A DNA stretch of 64,000 bases from Endocalyx cinctus (Eukaryota > Ascomycota > Sordariomycetes > Amphisphaeriales > Apiosporaceae). Of this stretch, positions 12,149 to 23,504 are shown piece by piece; position 1 is the stretch's first letter; every line of letters begins with the position of its first letter. Where the stretch lies: positions 620,001 to 684,000 of the forward strand of contig BCKC01000003.1 in the NCBI GenBank assembly GCA_001600455.1, in the 5' to 3' direction. Made by a program: the position numbers and the translations under genes. Below the pieces are notes generated by a model that was not told where the DNA came from, did not search any database, and worked only from the letters and a program-made list of their open reading frames with translations.

Positions 12149-13086
12149 TTAGGAAAGAGTACACCGAGACTGAATATTGTACCTTTTTTTTTTCGAAAAA
12201 CTGGGGTATAGGATGTGAGCATTGCTAGTTTTTATTTCTGCCAAATCATGTCATTTCTTCGTTATCTTTTCCGTCTGTACATATATCCATGCTTGTCTTC
12301 AATTAATTTAATCATCGTCTGGGCATGGTTTATGTGCAGCGATAGGTAAGTAGACGAATGACAGGAGGGGAGCTTGTCACCCACAGAAAGGCTTGAGTCT
12401 CTAGTCAATTCAAAGGCAGCGGCAAAAGTGGCTTGGGGCATTGACATAAATTTGTATCCGACTGGATAGAAATACTTGAGTGACTCGGAAATTTCCTTCT
12501 AACGGGCTAGGATGGCCCCAGTAAGCTCAAGCATATCGTGGGGTATCAACACGACAGCGAATATTCCGAGATGTACATCTAAAATCAAGTAAAGCGGCGA
12601 TGAACAGTGTGATAGTGTCGTTCAGGGGTTCCTAGCGTTTGAGTAATCAATATATCAACATCATCCAAGGGCCCGCGTACCCCTCTGGTTGTTATAGGCC
12701 AAGAAAGTCGCTATCGTTTAACGTTGCACAATCTCCAAAGACCTCTTTCGGATCTACTATACCAGTATACTGCTAATTTCTCGCATTTTATCACTACTAA
12801 TGATTACAGAATACGTAATTATAAATCAAATACGGCGTAAAGGTGTTACGAAAGGCTCGCCCAAGTTAACTATCTGAACTACCCCCTTAACCCCCGCCCC
12901 CCTTTATATAGCTCATCTCAATACCAAAATTTTCTTCAGCACTTTGCTGTATTTCTAATCCGGTTCATCAAGAAATAGCCGGTGATATTTCACATTAACT
13001 TCAAAGAAAAATATATAGATAGAAATATCAATTGACTAGGTAGATCTTGATTATATCTTCAAATTTTGCCAACTACATTTTGAAAC
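12149..13086. other. Intergenic region with P450 promoter
   Basis: A short poly-T run lies just behind the preceding stop codon (12184-12194). A C-rich stretch at about 12893-12902 runs into a TATA-like TTTATATAG (12903-12911), about 180 bases before the P450 start. That arrangement is common in fungal promoters. No gene was found. Confidence 0.45.
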
Positions 13087-14954
13087 ATGAGTGTCTCGTT
13101 ACAGAATATATCTCTTACTGGGTGGTCTTGGGACCAAATCTTGTTGTCTATCCTCCTTCTGGTAATTATTTTGAGTTTCATATTATATAAACAACGACTG
13201 ACAAACGTAGGTCATTACGAGATGGGTTGTCTCAGCCATCTACAACGTTTATTTTCATCCACTCTCTCATATCCCAGGGCCATGGATGGCAGCTGTCAGT
13301 AATGTATGCAATTTATCTACTAGAACTTATAAATTCTCTCTACCGACACCCACTAGATCCCATATTGTTATTGGTTTTGGAAAGGCCGCCAACCATATAA
13401 GATGCTTGATCTTCATAATCGATACGGTACGTCATGACTTACCCGTTCCCACCCCTATTTATCTCTTATTCGTTAACACCGCTAGGACCATCTGTGAGAG
13501 TCGCTCCCAACGACGTCTCGTTCAACAGCGCACAATCGTGGAAAGACATCTACGCCGCACGACCTGGGCATCACACATTCGTCAAATCACCATTCTACGG
13601 TGCTGGAAGCTTTGCCGGTATCGGGACGAATTCCATCATATCTGAACGGTCTCCGGCCGCTCACAAGGAGATGAGGAGCTACCTGTCGTCGGCTTTCTCC
13701 GACCGAGCTATTTTAGAGCAGGAGAAGCTCGTCACCAAATCCGTAGACAAATTTATCCGCATCCTCGGTTCTCGCAAAACCGATTCAAAAGCAATCAATA
13801 TTACGACTGCTTACGAGTCGCTCACTTTCGATATTACTGGAGACCTCGCTTTCGGCGAATCATTTGGAGCCCTGGATAGTGGTGAGCAGAGACATGTATA
13901 TACTTATACAAATGACCAGTTCATTAACGAATTCTTAGAGATTACACATCCTTGGCTTGCTATAAGCATGAATGCCTTGATGCAAGGGGTCTTAGCGGAC
14001 ATCTTCGGTCGATACGAGTCCTGGGGAAAAGTAATCAGAGTCTTACTGCGAGGGAAAATAGAGCAGCTCATCAAGGACACCAAAGCTAACGAAGAATTAT
14101 CCTACGAGACTGTGAAGAGGTATGTCTCTACATGAACGAAGATATTCTATTTGGTCACACAGGCTTACTTTATCCAAGGCGCATTGCGAGAACTACCGAG
14201 AGAAGAGACTTCCTCAGTCGTATTCTTCAGGATCGAGACCCGGAAGTCGTGACTGACCGGCAAATAGCCGCGCACGCGTCTGACTTTGTCATAGCCGGCA
14301 CCGATACCACGGCGACAGCTTTATCTTGCATAACGTATTATTTACTTCAAAATCCCACCGTCATGGATACTTTAGCTCAAGAGATACGTGGTACGTTCCA
14401 GGGCTACTCTGATATTACTCACACCTCGACGCTTTCCCTGAAATACCTCAATGCGGTCATATTGGAGGGTTTACGTATCTTCCCACCCGTACCCCTTGGG
14501 CTCCCCAGGGTGGTGCCAGAAGGAGGCGATACCGTGGATGGTTATTTCCTTCCCGCAGGCGTAAGTTTAAGATATTGACGATCCTCATGTATACATCCAC
14601 TGACACCCTCCCTATCCACAGACCGTCGTATCTACGAACTCCTTGGCGGCCTGTCTCTCCTCAGATAATTTTCATGACCCGTGGGCGTTCAAGCCAGAAA
14701 GGTGGCTTGATTCTCACGCATCGAACGATATCCAGGATGCCAGCCAGCCGTGGATATTGGGACCTAGAGGTTGCTTGGGTCGGACTCTCTCCTGGCTGGA
14801 GTTACGCACCACGCTAGCCAAGCTTATTTGGACATACGAGTTGGAGATAGCTGATCCAACGATGGATTGGCATGCGCGATCTATGATGTATAGCTTATGG
14901 AGGAAACCTGCGTTGATGGTAATAGTTCGGCCGAGGGGAGTGGATGTATCTTAG
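13087..14954 (+). CDS. Cytochrome P450 monooxygenase (microsomal, CYP65-like)
   Basis: Six exons: 13087-13161, 13211-13303, 13357-13426, 13486-14119, 14179-14560 and 14622-14954, giving 528 aa. A membrane anchor lies near residues 18-40, followed by YFHPLSHIPGPW, the Pro-rich hinge of this group. The I-helix is FVIAGTDTTATA (about 331-340), the K-helix ExxR is EGLRIF, and PERW follows. The haem loop is PWILGPRGCLGR with the Cys ligand at about residue 469. The usual Phe of FxxGxRxCxG is Trp here. The intron after exon 4 must end at an AAG (14178) to keep the frame; the nearby CACAG gives a wrong frame. The fold suggests a family that oxidises terpenoid, polyketide or xenobiotic substrates, but the substrate cannot be read from sequence. 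No synthase gene is adjacent, so there is no sign of a metabolite cluster. Confidence 0.92.
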
Positions 14955-15555
14955 CATTACTTGTGGCTTCTAGGAGCTCTTACGGATAAGGGAGATGCAG
15001 TCGAAGGATAGAAATCACGGAGCCATCATAGGATTTGTAAAGCTCGATTAGTTTCTTTTTTTTTTCTCATCAAATGAATTAAAAAAAAAAAAAATAGTTG
15101 TAGGCTCTTTCTGAGACTTGATTGTCACGTCGTTAGGCTTGAACGTAAATATAATAGCCTAGTCTCACATATCCGCCGTAAAGGAGGCTTCAGGATCACA
15201 ATATGTTTTAACACAGCATTAGTTAAGTAGTATTTGATTAGACCTAATCATTATCCCCTCACACGACGAAGACATGCCTCTTTATTGTTATGGTATCAGA
15301 TTTTTGTCCAGGGAATAAGACATGTTGCAAGAGATCTTTAGTTGGTTAGATAGCAGCCTAGCTAGGCAAGCACCCGTCCATTTTCATCAACCTGCGGAAT
15401 GTTAAAACTACCTATACATACCTACAAATTGTTTATGTGATAGTCTGTCTTTCTTGTAAAAGTACCACCAAAGTCTCCATCTTCAAAACAATAACGTCTT
15501 TCCTGGAGAATCAAACCCAAACTAATTCATTACACAAATCCTAAGAATTTTAAAA
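14955..15555. other. Intergenic spacer with poly-T/poly-A inverted tracts
   Basis: Poly-T and poly-A tracts at about 15054-15095, separated by roughly 20 bases, could form a hairpin or mark the P450 3' end. Nothing else was recognised. Confidence 0.5.
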
Positions 15556-16033
15556 ATGGCGGAAACCGTTCTCATGGTAATGGACATCCAAGGGGATCTC
15601 GTCCGCCGCCATTCCTTACCTTCGGACTATCTTCCTCTCTTGGCCAAGACCATCGACGAGGCCCGTCTCTACGCCAGAATCATCTACACCGTCGTCGCCT
15701 TCCGTCCCGGCCACCCGGAAATCAATTTCTTTAACACCATCTTGTCGCCCGACGCGGATTGGAACTCGTTCGTCAGCGGTTCTCCCGAGACTCAGATCAA
15801 TCTCGCAGTCGCGCCCAAGGAGGATAATATCCGAATAGAGAAGAAGCGCTTAAGCGCCTTCGCCGGCAGCGACTTGGATGTCATCCGTCGATCGGGATTT
15901 TCACGTCGTCGTCCTCCAAGATCTATGTGCCGATAAAAATAAGAAGGTACATAAGACGCTTACGGAGAAGGTCTTTAAAAAGAGAGCCGAGGTGATGACT
16001 GCTGAACGGTGGTTGAAGTATGTAAAAGCTTAA
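15556..16033 (+). pseudogene. Isochorismatase-like cysteine hydrolase, inactivated by internal deletion
   Basis: The first 350 bases encode the N-terminal half of an isochorismatase-family hydrolase: VLMVMDIQGD with the catalytic Asp, then RIEKKRLSAFAGSDLDVI with the expected Lys region. At about 15890 the frame jumps to DFHVVVLQDLCAD, the start of the family's last strand and helix, and then runs to a normal terminus (AERWLKYVKA, stop 16031-16033). The roughly 28-30 residues expected between them carry the nucleophilic Cys, and they are missing. No GT-AG intron could hide them. Read without correction, the frame stops at 15936 after 126 aa. The deletion is not a multiple of three, so the gene is judged non-functional. 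Codon usage otherwise looks intact, suggesting that the loss is recent. Confidence 0.8.
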
Positions 16034-17249
16034 TCGACTAAAGTGCTTCCTATAACTTTTGGCTTCCGTTGCTATGAAGTCGGCGTCAATTGCTCCGCAT
16101 CAGTTGACTACCTCTATCTTCATTTGAACATATATGACAGTTGCACAGAAGAGAAGGACTTCAAGCACACATGCAGAACACATTCGTTTTGTTCGAGTAC
16201 AGGGAGCTTAGGGGTATCAATATATGACGTTGATAGAATTATGTAAACATATTATTGTATCCGTCAAAAGCTGTTTTTGACGGTGAATCTACTACCCTAC
16301 GCCCCTTACCTAGACGCCATCACATCGACGATGACTTACATACTTAGTACGTACCATAATATTAACCTAAACTTAAAAAAAAAAAAAAAGAAAAGAAAAT
16401 ATGTATCGATGAGTATCATGCGTGTAAAGATTTATCATCCGAGGTCTAAGCCGACGGTGTTCCCTCTTATCAATAATGCCTCGTAAATGTGAGCCATGAA
16501 TTCACTTAAACTAGCATTAGTTTGACACCGGAAGCGATACGCAATAATACATAACTCTGTGGGTATTATAATATTCCAGTTCAGTGTATTTAGAATTTTT
16601 TTTTTTTTTTAATAACTGGAGGTGCCGTTTTCTGATGCAGGTGTCTAAGACATATCAATCACAGTGGTATTCAGATGAGGATCCGGAGGATAGCTTCTCT
16701 TGGAGGCACCCAAAGGTGGGGATTGATTTTGTGGCTTTATCTTATACCTCTTATACCACAGGGACAAGTTCTTCAGGAAAATTGTGCTCTCAAACGAAAA
16801 TGTATGGGCCGGGAATAATCGTAGAGAGAGCGGTGAATATCCCTTTCAAGCTTTCGCCCATATATTCTAAAGGTTGACCGTTTTGTCCTTGTACAACACC
16901 AACCCGCGCCATACCTCGGCACGATCTTCTCGCACGCGACACTGACCGTGCAGGAATGCAGTCATTCCCTACGTAGTTCATCTGCCAGTTCTGAACCAAT
17001 TACTAGCGATGATTCTTATTATTAATGGACTCTAACGATATAACCCATACCATCCATCCCGTTTTCTCGTTGCCGTTTGCTATGCATAATTACTAGTACT
17101 CCGATTTAAACGCCATACTGCACCCCAATACGCAATGCGACCAATAGTTTCGTGAATCCATAAAGAGTGTTCAATTCCAACTATCCCGATCTCATTCCCC
17201 CCAACCCTTGCACCCATCAATCATTAAACTTTAAGCATTTGTAGAAAGC
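16034..17249. other. Intergenic spacer with a short perfect hairpin
   Basis: A hairpin with a 9-bp perfect stem lies at 16261-16283 (CCGTCAAAA and TTTTGACGG), about 230 bases behind the pseudogene. A-rich (16376-16390) and T-rich (16598-16610) tracts follow. A 97-codon forward frame (16584-16877) begins in the poly-T tract and has no family likeness, so it was not called. Confidence 0.45.
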
Positions 17250-17711
17250 TCAACAAGTTCCAATCAGCATCCAAAACCCATTCTCACTCGGTACGAGAGG
17301 AAACTCGAGCTCTCCCCGCTCCACATCCGACGCGAAGCGGAATTCAAACTCGTGCCGGGCCTGGCAATCAAAAGTACCAACGGCGCCGAAGGTGGTATTT
17401 CCGCTTTCGATCAGCAGCGTGTTGACGAGCTCGGCGTCGTCGAAGACGTCGACGTGGTAAGAAAATTCGTCCGTCGTAATCGGGGTGTACGCGACCCTCA
17501 GCGCGCACGGAGAGAGGTCCGTCTCGCCGACGTCGAAGTTCATGACGGTCGATTGGTCTACCCCGGTCGCGGTGTCTTTAGAGATGCTGAAGGTGTCCTC
17601 GTTCGGATATACGATCCGGCAGGTGGATTCGGCCTGCGGGGTGCGGGGTCGGTGTAAAGCGGCAGCCGAGGCCCCGGTGATGGCGGTGATGAATAGGGTA
17701 ATGAAATACAT
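17250..17711 (-). CDS. Small secreted protein of unknown function
   Basis: 153 aa, no intron. The start was placed at MYFITLFITAITGASA, because the in-frame Met further upstream (17801) would add a Phe-rich stretch translated from a poly-T tract that is probably leader. Residues 1 to about 20 form a good signal peptide. The mature protein starts with a basic HRPRTP stretch, is otherwise acidic, and has four Cys residues (STCRI, SPCAL, FDCQ and the final Cys), enough for two disulphides. The regular alternation of hydrophobic residues suggests an all-beta domain. I do not recognise the family; a distant likeness to But2-type surface proteins is only a guess. It could be a wall-associated or effector-like protein. 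Confidence 0.68.
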   Translation of the reverse strand: MYFITLFITAITGASAAALHRPRTPQAESTCRIVYPNEDTFSISKDTATGVDQSTVMNFDVGETDLSPCALRVAYTPITTDEFSYHVDVFDDAELVNTLLIESGNTTFGAVGTFDCQARHEFEFRFASDVERGELEFPLVPSENGFWMLIGTC

Positions 17712-19036
17712 TTTTTCGTTTTTGTGGTAAAAAAAAAAAAAAAAAAGAGAATTTAAAGTCAAAGTTCGTAGAGTGTATGAGATGTTAAAATGTAGGATCA
17801 ATCGTGAGATTTAGTCGTATTGTTTCTTAAAGTTATGATAATGATGATGAAAAGGAATTTATATAATACCGGGAATGATGTCGGAGTGAAAGTTAATATA
17901 GCCTGTAAGATAAGACCCTTGTCCTCGTTCATCGTACCGTCACATCGATGTATCCACGTCTATTGGGATCACCGCAAATTTACCTTTTATCAAAATCCCC
18001 TAAACTTTATAGGATGGCTTGATTACTCTACACCATATTTCTTCTTCTCCAACTACCAAGAACGGTACGCTACCGTCCGGAGTTTTTACACCAACCCATC
18101 GTGCTCGATCTTGGCGACTTGTAATTCATACGAAAGCCTCGTAGGTCTATTTATGAATTTCACATGTTGTCATCCTTATCATCAAATGTGTCCCGGAAAT
18201 CTTACGTGATAAAGATTGCGACGATGAAACCGGAAACCTCGTCCACACTATCGCATCTTGAAGTTGCCAAGCCGACTATGTTGGGCTAGTTGATTTGACT
18301 AATCCACGATATCCTACTTTTAAGAGAACTAAGCACTCTGCTACGATATATCCTATACATTCCGCTCTCATTCTTATTATGTAGCACAATAAGCGATATC
18401 ATATCCGGTAATCGAGCCAGTTAAGTAATGGGGGTAATGCTACGGTGATCTAAATATATCTCACAGGCTATTCATATAAAGCGGCCGCTCCTTTCACGGC
18501 CACTACCGAGTACCCGTGTGAACATTAGAACTTACGTAGAATAGGGTGTATTAATCAATTATAACGACGGGCTCAAGACGGATCACGGAATCCTGGGGTA
18601 CGGTATATAGTTGAGTAATCTAGATTGTTCGAATTATGATCCCAATATGTCATTTTTCTGGGCGTTAAAATAGATATTAATAGCATTCGGTACTATTGCA
18701 CGTGTAAGGAATTAATATCATATCATATCTCCATGAATATGGATATTTGATATGCGTGTGACATCCTGTTGTCAGTTATAGGATTACGGTTGCTTCCAAT
18801 ACTTTATAAGGAAATTGTGGAAAGAGCTTCTAGTGCGGCTTACGCCGCCTCTACTATCTCTTTTAGGATGCAGTGTACATGATCAGCTTTGACGCATTGG
18901 CACAAGATGATGTCCGATTACGACATTTATGACTGATTAAGGATGATAATTTTTTATTCACACTCTCATTTTGTGTTATGCCCTAAAGGGGCTCGACTCC
19001 GTCGAATCAGATCCATTTCAAACATCCTTGGGTTAC
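17712..19036. other. Intergenic spacer
   Basis: An 18-base A tract at about 17730-17747 directly precedes the secreted-protein start (poly-T in its own sense). The rest is mixed AT-rich DNA in which no gene, RNA or repeat could be supported. Confidence 0.45.
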
Positions 19037-19915
19037 TCACTTGAGGAATTCCGTAACCACCTGAATAAATTCCTCGAACCCGTCAATATAACACGCATGT
19101 CCCGCATTCTTGATGATTCGTAAATCCACCTTCGCTCCCTCGACGTGACTCCGGAGACCCTTCTCGACCCCATCTCTCAGCTCCTTCATGCTCTCCGGCA
19201 GGTTCGCATCCTTCTCGCCGACGAGCAGCAACGCCTTATCGACGCCCTGACCCGCCTTCTCCACCAGCGGCCGCAGGTCGAACGTCGAGCTCCGCAGCGC
19301 CGCGCAGCAGGTCTCGAACCCGTCCAAGGTCGTCGTCCGCATCAGCTTCCGCATCCGCTCGGCCTCGTCCGCGTGCGCGTCCATCCACCCCTTCCCGAGC
19401 CAGCGGTCGAGCGTAGACTCGACGCTCGGGTCGATCGTCCCGGCCTCGCGCGCGGCCGCGACGCGGGGTCCGAAAGCGTCCTCACCTCCCGCGTTGACGG
19501 GCGAGCACGAGATCGTGTCGCACGGAACTAGTCTCGCCACGATGCCGGGGTACTTGGCGGCGAAGACGATCCCCGTCGAGGCGCCCATGCTGACGCCGAT
19601 CCAGGCGTGCAGGCGGTCGACGCCGGCGTGGGTGAGCACCGTGCGGGCGTCGTCGGCCATGCTCTCGAAGGTGGTGGAGGCGAGGTCGGCGGGGCAGGTG
19701 GAGGACCCGTGGCCCGGCTGGTCGTACCGCAGGACGCGGAAGCCGCGCGCGACGAGCTCGGGCACGACGCGGTCCCACGACGCGAAGTTGGCGCAGAGGG
19801 GGTTCGCGAGCAGGACGGTGGGCGATTCGCTGTCGGTGGTGGCCGATGGTGACGTCAGCGCGTACGAGACGACGCGCGACGAGGGCAGGACTAATGAGAT
19901 GACTTCGGATGCCAT
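19037..19915 (-). CDS. Alpha/beta hydrolase, 3-oxoadipate enol-lactonase-like
   Basis: 292 aa, intronless and GC-rich. The fold is clear: an oxyanion-side motif (LLANPLCANFASW), the RYDQPGHGSS loop after strand 4, the nucleophile elbow GVSMGAS with Ser at residue 109, an Asp in LLVGEKDANLP and the catalytic His in NAGHACYIDG (about residue 273). The triad is therefore complete. Among alpha/beta hydrolases the DQPGHG and GVSMG signatures are closest to enol-lactonase-type enzymes of the beta-ketoadipate pathway, but many fungal paralogues have other ester or lactone substrates. No signal peptide is seen, so a cytosolic enzyme is expected. No other catabolic gene of that pathway lies next to it. 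Confidence 0.9.
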   Translation of the reverse strand: MASEVISLVLPSSRVVSYALTSPSATTDSESPTVLLANPLCANFASWDRVVPELVARGFRVLRYDQPGHGSSTCPADLASTTFESMADDARTVLTHAGVDRLHAWIGVSMGASTGIVFAAKYPGIVARLVPCDTISCSPVNAGGEDAFGPRVAAAREAGTIDPSVESTLDRWLGKGWMDAHADEAERMRKLMRTTTLDGFETCCAALRSSTFDLRPLVEKAGQGVDKALLLVGEKDANLPESMKELRDGVEKGLRSHVEGAKVDLRIIKNAGHACYIDGFEEFIQVVTEFLK

Positions 19916-22900
19916 TTTTTGGGCCGGTTAATATTCCGTGATTCCTAGATGAATTTTAATAGGTGGTAAAATATAAGATGTCGGAATACTATTGGAAGAT
20001 GTCTTAAGAGTCAAGTATTGCCGTAAGAGGTATTTCTCATACCCTAGAAAAATAGTGTTGTAGTGTAAAGCCGGGGAAGCGGCAGATAGAACTCCGCGAC
20101 CTACCAATCAAAGCGGGGTACGCCGGTCCGTTCCGATCTCAACGCTGGTAATTAATATGAAATATACAGAGTGATCATAATCGCGTTATGACTTTTTGAA
20201 TCAAATTTGAACAGTATTTTATTCTAACCTAGTTTTAACATTTATTGAATTATAGTTAAATATTTATGATCAAGAGCACTCAATAATGTATTCTTAGCGG
20301 CAGTAAGTTGTATGTACCGTACAAAGCGTTATATGTAAGTCACCCCTCTAATGAGACAAGCGATTTCTGTCGATAGATATCCGGTTATCAAAACTACAAC
20401 TTGTTAAGTCTTTTATACATATACGTATCCAAGTACTGTGCTTCATGTATTCAAAAATGACAGCATAGTCGATATCGTAGAATCATTGCTTGAGAGATTA
20501 ATTGAAGATAGTAGACATGAGATATGAACACGGATATCGATACATAGCAGACCAAGGGACATATCTATTACTCCTTGAACTAAGAAAAAAAGTAATAATA
20601 ATAATAATAACCTCCTAATCCACGCATATAGATAGACTCATGAGAAAAGGGTCTTTTATAGGGGTAGGATATCCCATGTAGCAAGCTAGAATTGTATTCG
20701 GCAGGACCCTTGGAGGGCGACCTGACAGATGAAAGGGCTGGGCCAAGCTTTTTGAGAATAATAAGGCCACATTTGATTGCTAGGAAGAATCTTAAAGAAT
20801 ATCATCAGATACGGTGACAGCAGAGCTAGACAGCAGAGCTAGAAACACTAACTTTCGAATGGTGGTCTCCTATGCAGGTGTCAGGGTCTTGGTATCTTCT
20901 GTCAGGAGCAAGCATCATGACTCGGTCGATACGTATGTATTTTGATGCATCACCTCGGATCGAGAGCGGTGATGCTGTTAGTCGATAACCGGGTATGTGG
21001 GGGGTAGATATGTAGGTAGGTAGTTTGATATGTAGTTAGAAATCATTTTCAAAGGGATAGATAGGAAAATCAAAAGTCGGGTTGAATACTTTTTTTAAGT
21101 ACTTAAGTACTTAGGTAGTTAGTATACTAAGTAAGTAAATATACAGTAGTATATACAGTAGTACGTTAGTAGTACATTCAGCTTCTTACATCTTCCGAAC
21201 CTCCGAATTTCCATCCTCCCGATAATAAAAGAAAGGAAGAGTCGGAGAAAGCGAAAAGGATTAAAAGATTCAATTGATCTTTAAACTTGTCAGATTAAAA
21301 AAAAAAAAAAAGCTAGGTCAAACCCGAAGAAAATGTATGATACATATGAATTTTGACGGGGTTGACTCGGGTATACGTTCCCTTCACTTTAGGGGAGGAT
21401 TAAAGTCGAGGCCCTTCAAGGACCCCTAAGACCACCTAATCTGCTAATTAAAGACGGGATAAACAAGCATTTGATATGCCTGGGCAAGCTAGGGAATTGG
21501 CTTGGTTTTTTTTTCCCTTTAATCTCCACAGGCTGAGTCAATTCTTTTTTAGAGGGGAAAGAAACAAAACAAGATATTCAACTGTACATATATACTAGTG
21601 GTGAATCAGTGATTGGAATCGGCGAGATGCACGTACATAGTATCGGTGAGATCGAGGGTGGGTAATGCAGGTGTTGCCGATGATGCATCATGGGAATGCA
21701 CTACATATGTATGTACGTAAGGTATATGCAAACAAACTGCCACCTTCAGGTGACCCGACCCTACCCTCCGATGTCCACGGGTATGCGTTATTCCCAGAAT
21801 ATAAGGTACGAGGGAAACATGCAACATTACATTAGATAGAATGATCAAATTAAGTAATTGTCACGAGAAGTTCTATGATTATGAGTAGTCCACGGGTATA
21901 AATAAATAAAAAATTGATGGATGAGTAAATGAATACATATGACTATCGACTTTTATTACGATAGTCGTTGACTTGAGTCAATATTTTTCAAATTCTAGAC
22001 CTCTTTAGTAGTTCCCCAGGTCTCTCTCCTTAAGACCAGACCAAATTGAATCCCCTACCCAAACGTTCGTACCCTTTATCCTCCCCCCCCGATGCTTGAC
22101 CGCTTTATATCTAGTTGAAGACCAATGCGCTGGGATTTTAAAGACCCTGCAGCTACACTAAGGTAAATACAAAAAAAAATAAGAGGGAAAAAAAAAAGAA
22201 TGTTTGTGGGGTCTTTGAAGCCAATCCCCCAACCCCCTTTACCCACGTCTGAGACACGACATCAGTAGGTAGGGCTTAAAACTTGTTAGATTCGTTCACA
22301 TTACCGCCGCTATGACGAAACCGGGCGGTAACACACGACCACGTACCTACGTGTAAGTCGAAAGGATGTGCACTACAGAAATGTAACTGACTGCGAAGGA
22401 CCTCACCGCCATCGCCATCGGCCTGATTAATTTCTCTAAACCGTGATCGTGGGAAAACCCGAGCGAGCTACGTTAGGATTTAGAATATCAACTTAACCTA
22501 AGTCGCCTAGACTAATCCGGTGATTTCACCATTTGCATTTTAATTCAAATTCCTACCCGTGGACCTACTTAAATATGAAGTGCCACCAATTCCCCGAAAA
22601 CTGACAAAAAGACTCACGAGTTAAGATACTCTAAATAAACCCTGAATAAATCATTGTAGCTTTTTCAACTTTGACCCTTCAACCTCCCTTTACGTTTTGT
22701 TTTTCTCAAAACACTATTTAAGTATATATATTTTTTATTATATATCATTGAATATATATATTGAGTATAAACATTGACTATATTCATTATATATATATAT
22801 ATACAATATTTTTTTTATAAAGTCGGATATGTCCGGATATTTTGACTTTTGCTAATGCCCATTTATTCGGACTGATGAGATCACAATCACTTCCACACTT

Positions 22901-23239
22901 TTTTTTAACGTTTGCGTATAAAACTTGTATCGGAATGAGAGGGTATTGAACGGGAAAGAAAATATTACTTTATTAGCACACACTCTATTTACCAGCTATT
23001 CTAAGTAAATTCCCTATCATAAACCTAGGAACCGTCGGACATTTTATTTTATTGTTTTATTTATTATCCTTCGCATACTCTTTTAAACCCTTTTCTTCTT
23101 GCGATTACTTGTTGTCGGTTCTACTTTCAGTTGGCAAAAGTGCGTCCCTTCGTTACTTAGCCCTTCCGCCTCTCCTACTCGGCCTCGAAAGAAAGGGAAA
23201 AAGGGAGAAGAAAAAAAGGAAGGAAGGAAAGAAAGAAAG

Positions 23240-23244
<5 letters not shown>
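19916..23244. other. Long AT-rich gene-poor spacer
   Basis: No gene can be supported in 3.3 kb. An (AAT)n microsatellite lies at 20593-20610. A 14-base unit (GACAGCAGAGCTAG) is repeated in tandem near 20816-20843. A cluster of AAGTACTTAGGTA-type palindromic motifs lies at 21090-21140. TATATA-rich DNA at 22720-22810 is followed by the promoter region of the GPCR. An 80-codon reverse frame at 21606-21848 has no family features. Confidence 0.5.

Positions 23245-23330
<86 letters not shown>
23245..23330. repeat. (GA)n microsatellite
   Basis: About 43 uninterrupted GA units, preceded by a purine-rich tract (23190-23244). It ends exactly where the ambiguous bases begin, so the true length is unknown. 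It lies about 170 bases upstream of the GPCR start codon and could act as a GAGA-type promoter tract. Confidence 0.97.
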
Positions 23331-23351
23331 NANAAAAANGGGNNNNGNNGN
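23331..23351. other. Assembly gap or low-quality bases
   Basis: Ambiguous bases are scattered from 23331 to 23351 at the end of the GA repeat, as expected when sequencing or assembly fails in a microsatellite. The distance across this point should not be trusted. Confidence 0.97.
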
Positions 23352-23504
23352 CGATGTTGTTACGCCCCACGAGTACACCGAAACCAGCAAGAATGAAATC
23401 ACCGAGCAGACTTAAAAGGAATATTGCGTAGGAATCATGTTTAGTACTTGACAGTATATGGGGGCTTTAGACTCAACATCTTTACATCGGACCGACTAGA
23501 AGAG

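Noticed and set aside
14120..14162. P450 intron ending at CACAG
   Set aside because: The following frame loses the conserved RRDFLSRIL segment; the AAG at 14178 restores it.
16584..16877. 97-codon forward frame
   Set aside because: It starts inside a poly-T tract, gives a Phe run and has no recognisable features.
13087..19915. Secondary metabolite cluster around the P450
   Set aside because: No polyketide, peptide or terpene synthase, transporter or regulator lies nearby; the P450, broken hydrolase, secreted protein and lactonase-like enzyme do not form a pathway.
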